46,742 nt of DNA. Origin: an uncultured Bacilli bacterium (GTDB lineage: Bacteria > Bacillota_I > Bacilli_A > RFN20 > CAG-631). The stretch spans positions 1 to 46,742 of the forward strand of contig CAKPXF010000020.1 of the NCBI GenBank assembly GCA_934201705.1, read 5' to 3'. Below, piece after piece: positions 42,955 to 46,742 of this stretch. Position 1 is the stretch's first letter. Every line of letters starts with the position of its first letter. A program made the translations under genes and the position numbers. Below the pieces are notes generated by a model, which had not been told where the DNA came from, ran no database searches, and worked only from the letters and a program-made list of their open reading frames with translations.

Positions 42955-42984
42955 AAAGCTTTGCTAAATTAATAACAAAACTTT
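42955..42984 (-). terminator. Intrinsic terminator of the pncB-ispF-FAD operon
   Basis: AAAGCTTTG (42955-42963) and CAAAACTTT (42976-42984) form a 9-bp stem with one G-T pair, followed on the minus strand by a T tract. Confidence 0.7.
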
Positions 42985-42992
42985 CTATCTAT

Positions 42993-44330
42993 TTACTTTA
43001 CCTTAAAAATTGAACCATCAATTTTATTTAAATCAATGTTATTATCAATTGAATAAGCACAAGCCTTTCCAATTACTTCACTAATATCCCTTAATGTCAC
43101 TTGAATTCTTATTGAAGCTTCAACTCTAAATGATGCCCCAATAATTCTACCACCAATAATTAAGTTATCACATTCATTAGTAATTAAGCTACGATAAGGT
43201 ACTTCATAGTATTCTCCTGGTTCATATTTTTCAATATTCTCATTATCAGGATTATCGCTATGAGTATCAACATACCAGTCAGCTTTAGCAATACCATCTT
43301 CAAATCTTGCTCTTCTTGTATAATCTTCATCCTGTAAAACATAAATTGTTTTAACACGTACTGATTCACGAATTCCAAGTTGACTAGCAATATGAGTAAT
43401 ATAAGCATTTTCAAAGCCAGGTATATACTTAATCATGAATTTTGAATATCTATAAATTGAAGCTAATCCTTCTGAAATACAAGTTGAATATTCATAAGGA
43501 TCATCAGAATTATATCTTTCACCAAGCTGTGGCCCATTAAAAGCAAAGGTATTAGCTTTTCCTGGAACCTTGAAGGCTTGAATGTAACGCATATCATCCT
43601 TAGTTACTTCATTATTTTTAATAGCTTTATTAATAACGTCCTCAAATGAAGGATCACGAATAAATTCAATATCTTGATAATTTGTGGGAATTCCAAAGCC
43701 AACATAGTTAATACTCTTTAACCAATTAACAAGCTTTTCTTTATCAATGCCACCCATTTCATATCTTAATGATACTGATTGATGAATATTATTTCTTTTT
43801 TCATTTCCATGCATTAATATACAATTTACTGATTTAGCTAAAACTCCTTCAGCTGATGTATCTACAAAGCATTTTCCAGCAATTGCATATAATTCATTAT
43901 GAATAAAAGCTATTACATATTTTATCTTTTTATTTTCTAAAACTGAGTCTATAAATGTTGCATCATAAAATATTTTACCATTTAAGCTTCTAACTTTATA
44001 ATCATAAAACATTGAATAAGTTACAGTATTAGCAAACATTGCTGTTTTTCGACCATTAAAGAATGCATTTTTATCAAATTCTAAATATTCTTTATTAAGT
44101 AAAACATTTAAACCATCTGTTTTAGCAACAAATGAACCCATAAAGGGAATAACCATACCATTAGTAGCACTTCCACCTAAGGCATTACTTTTTTCAATTA
44201 TAATTGTTGATTTTTTATTTAATAAGGAACTAATTGCTGCAACACTACCAGCAACTCCTCCACCAATTATAACAACATCAGCATAATCAAGAACCTTTAT
44301 GTCTTTATTATTATATTTAATTGTTTCCAT
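42993..44330 (-). CDS. FAD-dependent oxidoreductase (PF12831-type)
   Basis: A 445-residue flavoprotein with an N-terminal Rossmann motif GGGVAGSVAA (23-32), Glu46 that binds the adenosine ribose, and LGGSATNGMV just after, the typical pattern of the FAD_oxidored family. The C-terminal FAD-contact region is IIGGRIIGASFRVEASIR. The substrate is unknown. An AAGGAG site precedes the ATG. It follows ispF by 2 nt in the same operon. Confidence 0.82.
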   Translation of the reverse strand: METIKYNNKDIKVLDYADVVIIGGGVAGSVAAISSLLNKKSTIIIEKSNALGGSATNGMVIPFMGSFVAKTDGLNVLLNKEYLEFDKNAFFNGRKTAMFANTVTYSMFYDYKVRSLNGKIFYDATFIDSVLENKKIKYVIAFIHNELYAIAGKCFVDTSAEGVLAKSVNCILMHGNEKRNNIHQSVSLRYEMGGIDKEKLVNWLKSINYVGFGIPTNYQDIEFIRDPSFEDVINKAIKNNEVTKDDMRYIQAFKVPGKANTFAFNGPQLGERYNSDDPYEYSTCISEGLASIYRYSKFMIKYIPGFENAYITHIASQLGIRESVRVKTIYVLQDEDYTRRARFEDGIAKADWYVDTHSDNPDNENIEKYEPGEYYEVPYRSLITNECDNLIIGGRIIGASFRVEASIRIQVTLRDISEVIGKACAYSIDNNIDLNKIDGSIFKVK

Positions 44331-44332
44331 AA

Positions 44333-44812
44333 CTACTCCTTACTTACTAGTAAAACTACAGCTTGAGCAACGGCTCCTTCTTCTTTTCCGATAAAGCCCA
44401 TTTTTTCACAGCATGTTGCTTTTACATTAATATTATTAATATTAGTATTTAATGTATTAGCAATATTTTCTCTCATTTTTTCAATATAAGGTCTTAAATG
44501 TGGCTTTTCAATAATAACTAATGAATCAACATTACCTATCATAAAATTTCTTTCATCCATCATTTCATAAACTATTTTTAAAATTAATAAAGATGACATC
44601 CCTTTTGTATTTTCATCATTATCTTTAAAATGAGTCCCTAAATCATTTAATCCTAAAGCCCCTAAAATAGCTTCAGCAATAGCATGAAGTAAGACATCGG
44701 CATCTGAATGCCCTAGTAATCCTTTATCATGAGGTATATTTACACCACCAATTATTAAAGGTCTATTACTTACAAGCTGATGAACATCTGTTGATTGTCC
44801 TATTCTTATCAT
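44333..44812 (-). CDS. ispF: 2-C-methyl-D-erythritol 2,4-cyclodiphosphate synthase
   Basis: A 159-residue enzyme of the MEP isoprenoid pathway. The metal ligands are Asp9 and His11 (TDVH) and His43; GHSDADVLLHA (34-44) is the family signature and EKMGFIGKEEG near the end contacts CDP. The usual MRIGxGxDxH opening is MIRIGQSTDVH. No clear ribosome binding site exists in the 2-nt gap after pncB, so translation is coupled. Confidence 0.93.
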   Translation of the reverse strand: MIRIGQSTDVHQLVSNRPLIIGGVNIPHDKGLLGHSDADVLLHAIAEAILGALGLNDLGTHFKDNDENTKGMSSLLILKIVYEMMDERNFMIGNVDSLVIIEKPHLRPYIEKMRENIANTLNTNINNINVKATCCEKMGFIGKEEGAVAQAVVLLVSKE

Positions 44813-44814
44813 AA

Positions 44815-45915
44815 TTACTTAATTGGATAGCTAACTTCTTTTAAACGAGTGGAAAACATTTCTTGTCTTCCAACCTTAGCCATTGGTTTACCATTAATAT
44901 TTACAACGTCACCTGTAAATGAACGAGTACATTTAATTAAGCTTCCACCAATACCATAAGTATCAACTGGGACATTTTCTTTAGTAAACATAGCTACTTT
45001 TTTAGCATCAAATCCTGATGAAACAACAATCTTAACATGGTTAAATCCTTCATCATCTAAGGCTTTTCTTAAGGCTTTAACTAATGTTTGGTTAACACCA
45101 TGAGTTTCAATATTTGGATCATTTACTGGATTTCTTTTAAAATATTCATCCTCTAAAGAAATTGAAGTATCAATTCTAACAGCAAACAATTTCTCTTTAA
45201 AGTGTCTAGCTACTAATAATGAATCGGTAATTACATCATTATTTGTATCAACTAAAACTGTTAATTTATCTTCAGGAAAAGCTTTATTGAAAGCTTCTGA
45301 AGCTTTAATTAAATCCTTTTCATACATAACAATTAAAGCATGTGGCATTGTACCAATTCCCTTTAAACCAGTCCATTCACCCATAGCATCTGTACAAACA
45401 AGATTAATACCTGCAACATATGCTGCATATCCATCACCTTGATGATTACGAGGATCATCATCTCTATCACCAAAAAACATAACGTTTGATTTTTCAGATT
45501 TTAAGTTCATTATTTCCTTACAATTAGTACAAACTGATGTGCGTCTTGCTAAAATACCATCAATTGTCCCTTCAAGGTAACCAAAATCAGCATATTTTCC
45601 ATGTACCTTTAATACTGGCTCCCAAGGGCTAACCTCATCACCATCATTTAAAGCTTCTATTTTTAAATCTTGTGGGTTATTAGCAAATGTATGTAATAAA
45701 GCTATTGATTCATCAATTCCGCATACATAAGCATTTTTCCTTGTAAACCATTGCATAGTTACAATAGTATCTGGAAATGATTCTTTAATAATTTTTTCGG
45801 TTTTTAAAAAATATGAAGCAGCATAATAGCCATCCTTATATCTTTTATCAAATTTAAATGTTTCGTTTGTTAATCTTGATTGAAGGCCTAATTCTTTCCT
45901 TTTAATTTCTAACAT
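44815..45915 (-). CDS. pncB: Nicotinate phosphoribosyltransferase
   Basis: A 366-residue enzyme that makes nicotinate mononucleotide from nicotinate and PRPP in NAD salvage. It belongs to the short class common in Bacillota and archaea. Marks include RRTSVCTNC (reading LARRTSVCTN), the barrel segments VLVDTNNDV and KIVVSSGFD, and the phosphate-binding VDTYGIGGSLIKC near residue 325. An AGGGGTG site precedes the ATG; TATAAT lies just upstream. First gene of the three-gene operon. It could use nicotinate formed by the hydrolase at 193-783 if that is a nicotinamidase. Confidence 0.88.
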   Translation of the reverse strand: MLEIKRKELGLQSRLTNETFKFDKRYKDGYYAASYFLKTEKIIKESFPDTIVTMQWFTRKNAYVCGIDESIALLHTFANNPQDLKIEALNDGDEVSPWEPVLKVHGKYADFGYLEGTIDGILARRTSVCTNCKEIMNLKSEKSNVMFFGDRDDDPRNHQGDGYAAYVAGINLVCTDAMGEWTGLKGIGTMPHALIVMYEKDLIKASEAFNKAFPEDKLTVLVDTNNDVITDSLLVARHFKEKLFAVRIDTSISLEDEYFKRNPVNDPNIETHGVNQTLVKALRKALDDEGFNHVKIVVSSGFDAKKVAMFTKENVPVDTYGIGGSLIKCTRSFTGDVVNINGKPMAKVGRQEMFSTRLKEVSYPIK

Positions 45916-45945
45916 AATTTCACCCCTACGAATTAATTATACACG

Positions 45946-45970
45946 AAAAATAATAATAATTATTATTTTT
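45946..45970. repeat. A+T-only 25-bp palindrome
   Basis: AAAAATAATAATA followed by its complement forms a perfect palindrome just upstream of the pncB promoter -10. It may be a regulatory site or part of the transcription boundary; no function can be assigned. Confidence 0.4.
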
Positions 45971-45974
45971 GCAT

Positions 45975-46005
45975 AAAAAAAGAAATTATTTTCACATAAT
46001 TTCTT
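45975..46005 (-). terminator. Intrinsic terminator of the small membrane protein gene
   Basis: AAGAAATTAT (45980-45989) and ATAATTTCTT (45996-46005) form a 10-bp perfect stem with a 6-nt loop, followed on the minus strand by a T tract. Confidence 0.85.
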
Positions 46006-46013
46006 AAAATGTA

Positions 46014-46430
46014 TTATTTTGCATTAGAACTTGGCTTTGCTTTATCTTCTGCTTTTTTGAATCTTTTATTTGAAATGCCAAATAATAATGAGAAAATCAT
46101 TAAAATAAACATAACAATAGCAAATAAGTAAACAAGGCCTACCATTACTTTATGTTCATTTGCCCAACCAATTCTTAAAAAGGCTGGAATTCCTTGAACA
46201 ATAATTGAAATTATTGCAAGTGGAAATAATTTAGAAAAGTTTGCATTTTGTAGCCAAATACCAACAATTATAGCTAAAATCCAAACTAAAGCTATAACCT
46301 TAAAAACCCAATATGTAACATTTCCATCAACTGACTTAGTTCCAACAAAGAAAGGAAAAGATAAAGAAACTAATAAAGCAAAAAGCATAATAAAGGAAGA
46401 TAATAATTTATATTTAATTGTATCTTTCAT
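46014..46430 (-). CDS. Small four-helix membrane protein, unknown function
   Basis: A 138-residue protein I do not recognise, with four hydrophobic segments (about 8-27, 39-58, 65-85 and 96-120) and a basic C-terminal tail (NKRFKKAEDKAKPSSNAK) that is probably cytoplasmic. An in-frame ATG at 46448 lies on the GAGGAGG ribosome binding site itself, so the ATG at 46430 is chosen. It has its own promoter and terminator. Confidence 0.75.
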   Translation of the reverse strand: MKDTIKYKLLSSFIMLFALLVSLSFPFFVGTKSVDGNVTYWVFKVIALVWILAIIVGIWLQNANFSKLFPLAIISIIVQGIPAFLRIGWANEHKVMVGLVYLFAIVMFILMIFSLLFGISNKRFKKAEDKAKPSSNAK

Positions 46431-46454
46431 AGTCAACGACCTCCTCATAAAATA

Positions 46455-46483
46455 ATTATATATTAAAAATATATGTTAGTCAA
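46455..46483 (-). promoter_or_regulatory. Promoter of the small membrane protein gene
   Basis: TTGACT (46483-46478), exactly 17 bp, then TATAAT (46460-46455) on the minus strand. Confidence 0.8.
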
Positions 46484-46531
46484 AAATATTCTTCTTTAAT
46501 TTTTTTTAAATTTATTATACAATATATGTAT

Positions 46532-46608
46532 GCCCCTATAGCTCAGCTGGATAGAGCGTCGGTTTCCTAAACCGCAGGTCAGCAGTTCGAATCTGCCTAG
46601 GGGCTCCA
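46532..46608 (+). tRNA. tRNA-Arg (anticodon CCU)
   Basis: A 77-nt cloverleaf with encoded CCA. The acceptor arms GCCCCTA and TAGGGGC pair fully; the D arm is GCTC/GAGC; the anticodon loop TTCCTAA gives CCU, reading AGG; the T loop is TTCGAAT. The pairs 27-43 (T, C) and 49-65 (A, C) are mismatched, but the core is normal. TACAAT at 46518-46523 is a likely -10. Confidence 0.93.
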
Positions 46609-46662
46609 TCTTTGTAGTACGAAAAAGCTACAAAACATAAAAAGCACAAGATTTAGTTGAAG

Positions 46663-46742
46663 TGAACTGAAAAAGTTGGACTAATATAATTATTGTACTT
46701 GAATGAAGGACTGTTGTCTATACTCTATAGGCGATAGTCCTT
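46663..46742 (-). mobile_element. End of an IS3-family insertion sequence, cut by the window edge
   Basis: The minus-strand frame from 46740 to the stop at 46690-46692 reads GLSPIEYRQQSFIQVQ, the typical C-terminus of an IS3-family OrfB transposase (the SPxEYR motif). Beyond the stop, TGAACTGAAAAAGTTGGAC (46663-46681) looks like the terminal inverted repeat, which in IS3 elements begins with TG. The element sits about 55 bp downstream of tRNA-Arg. The rest lies outside the window. Confidence 0.72.
46690..46742 (-). CDS. IS3-family transposase OrfB, C-terminal fragment
   Basis: Only the last 16 codons and the TAA stop are inside the window. The SPIEYR motif marks the end of the rve-type (DDE) integrase domain of IS3/IS150-type transposases. 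Whether the gene is complete beyond the edge cannot be seen. Confidence 0.7.
   Translation of the reverse strand, partial: GLSPIEYRQQSFIQVQ

Noticed and set aside
42739..42992. Small gene or HEPN partner in the gap upstream of the MNT gene
   Set aside because: No frame with a start signal is seen on either strand; only a short ATCATTT/AAATGAT hairpin and the FAD operon terminator.

Overview
The window is very A+T-rich, with dense genes, strong GGAGG-type ribosome binding sites and short spacers. The content (PPi-type phosphofructokinase, DUF1846, an M16C protease, nicotinate salvage, a tgt-queA-queH operon, lipoproteins with Lgt) suggests an uncultured low-GC Bacillota, probably a gut Bacilli lineage near Erysipelotrichales/RF39-type groups. 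The code is standard: tgt and queA both end in TGA and tryptophan is TGG, so this is not a code-4 mycoplasma. No ribosomal RNA or CRISPR array is present. One tRNA-Arg lies at the right end, next to the cut-off end of an IS3-family element.

Layout. 1-6150: a ribokinase/isochorismatase-family pair, divergent from a beta-galactosidase/CPBP protease/Lgt operon. 6150-9735: PPi-phosphofructokinase with an unusual leader (cre-like site inside a terminator-like hairpin), DUF1846 and a small membrane protein. 9824-13941: an SGNH esterase lipoprotein and a presequence-protease-type M16C peptidase. 14168-15869: AbiE locus 1 (intact antitoxin, toxin with an in-frame stop). 15890-23332: a small unknown gene, an EIIC-like permease with a GHL10 lipoprotein, then a membrane-anchored metallo-beta-lactamase-fold protein with a CvpA-family protein. 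23431-25978: an ABC importer (ATPase, permease, NMT1/SsuA-like lipoprotein). 26115-36531: two giant envelope genes, a 1202-residue N-terminally anchored coiled-coil protein and a 2087-residue CvpA-type membrane protein with an enormous repeat region, separated by a 544-bp intergenic region rich in hairpins. 36632-40822: rluA-type pseudouridine synthase and dut, then tgt-queA-queH. 40872-42738: AbiE locus 2 (intact antitoxin, frameshifted toxin) beside an orphan MNT nucleotidyltransferase. 42993-46430: pncB-ispF-FAD oxidoreductase operon and a small membrane protein. 46532-end: tRNA-Arg and the IS3 fragment.

How the genes work together. The middle third (about 17.3-36.5 kb) reads as a cell-envelope region: a glycosidase-like lipoprotein, an anchored MBL protein, two CvpA-type proteins of very different size and a large coiled-coil protein. 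Lgt at 5.4 kb would lipidate the three lipoproteins seen here. The most novel item is the giant CvpA-type protein, with at least 13 degenerate copies of a unit of about 76-100 residues, some duplicated recently enough to be near-identical in DNA. The second striking pattern is that two unrelated AbiE toxin-antitoxin loci both keep an intact antitoxin gene while each toxin gene is broken by a different single lesion.
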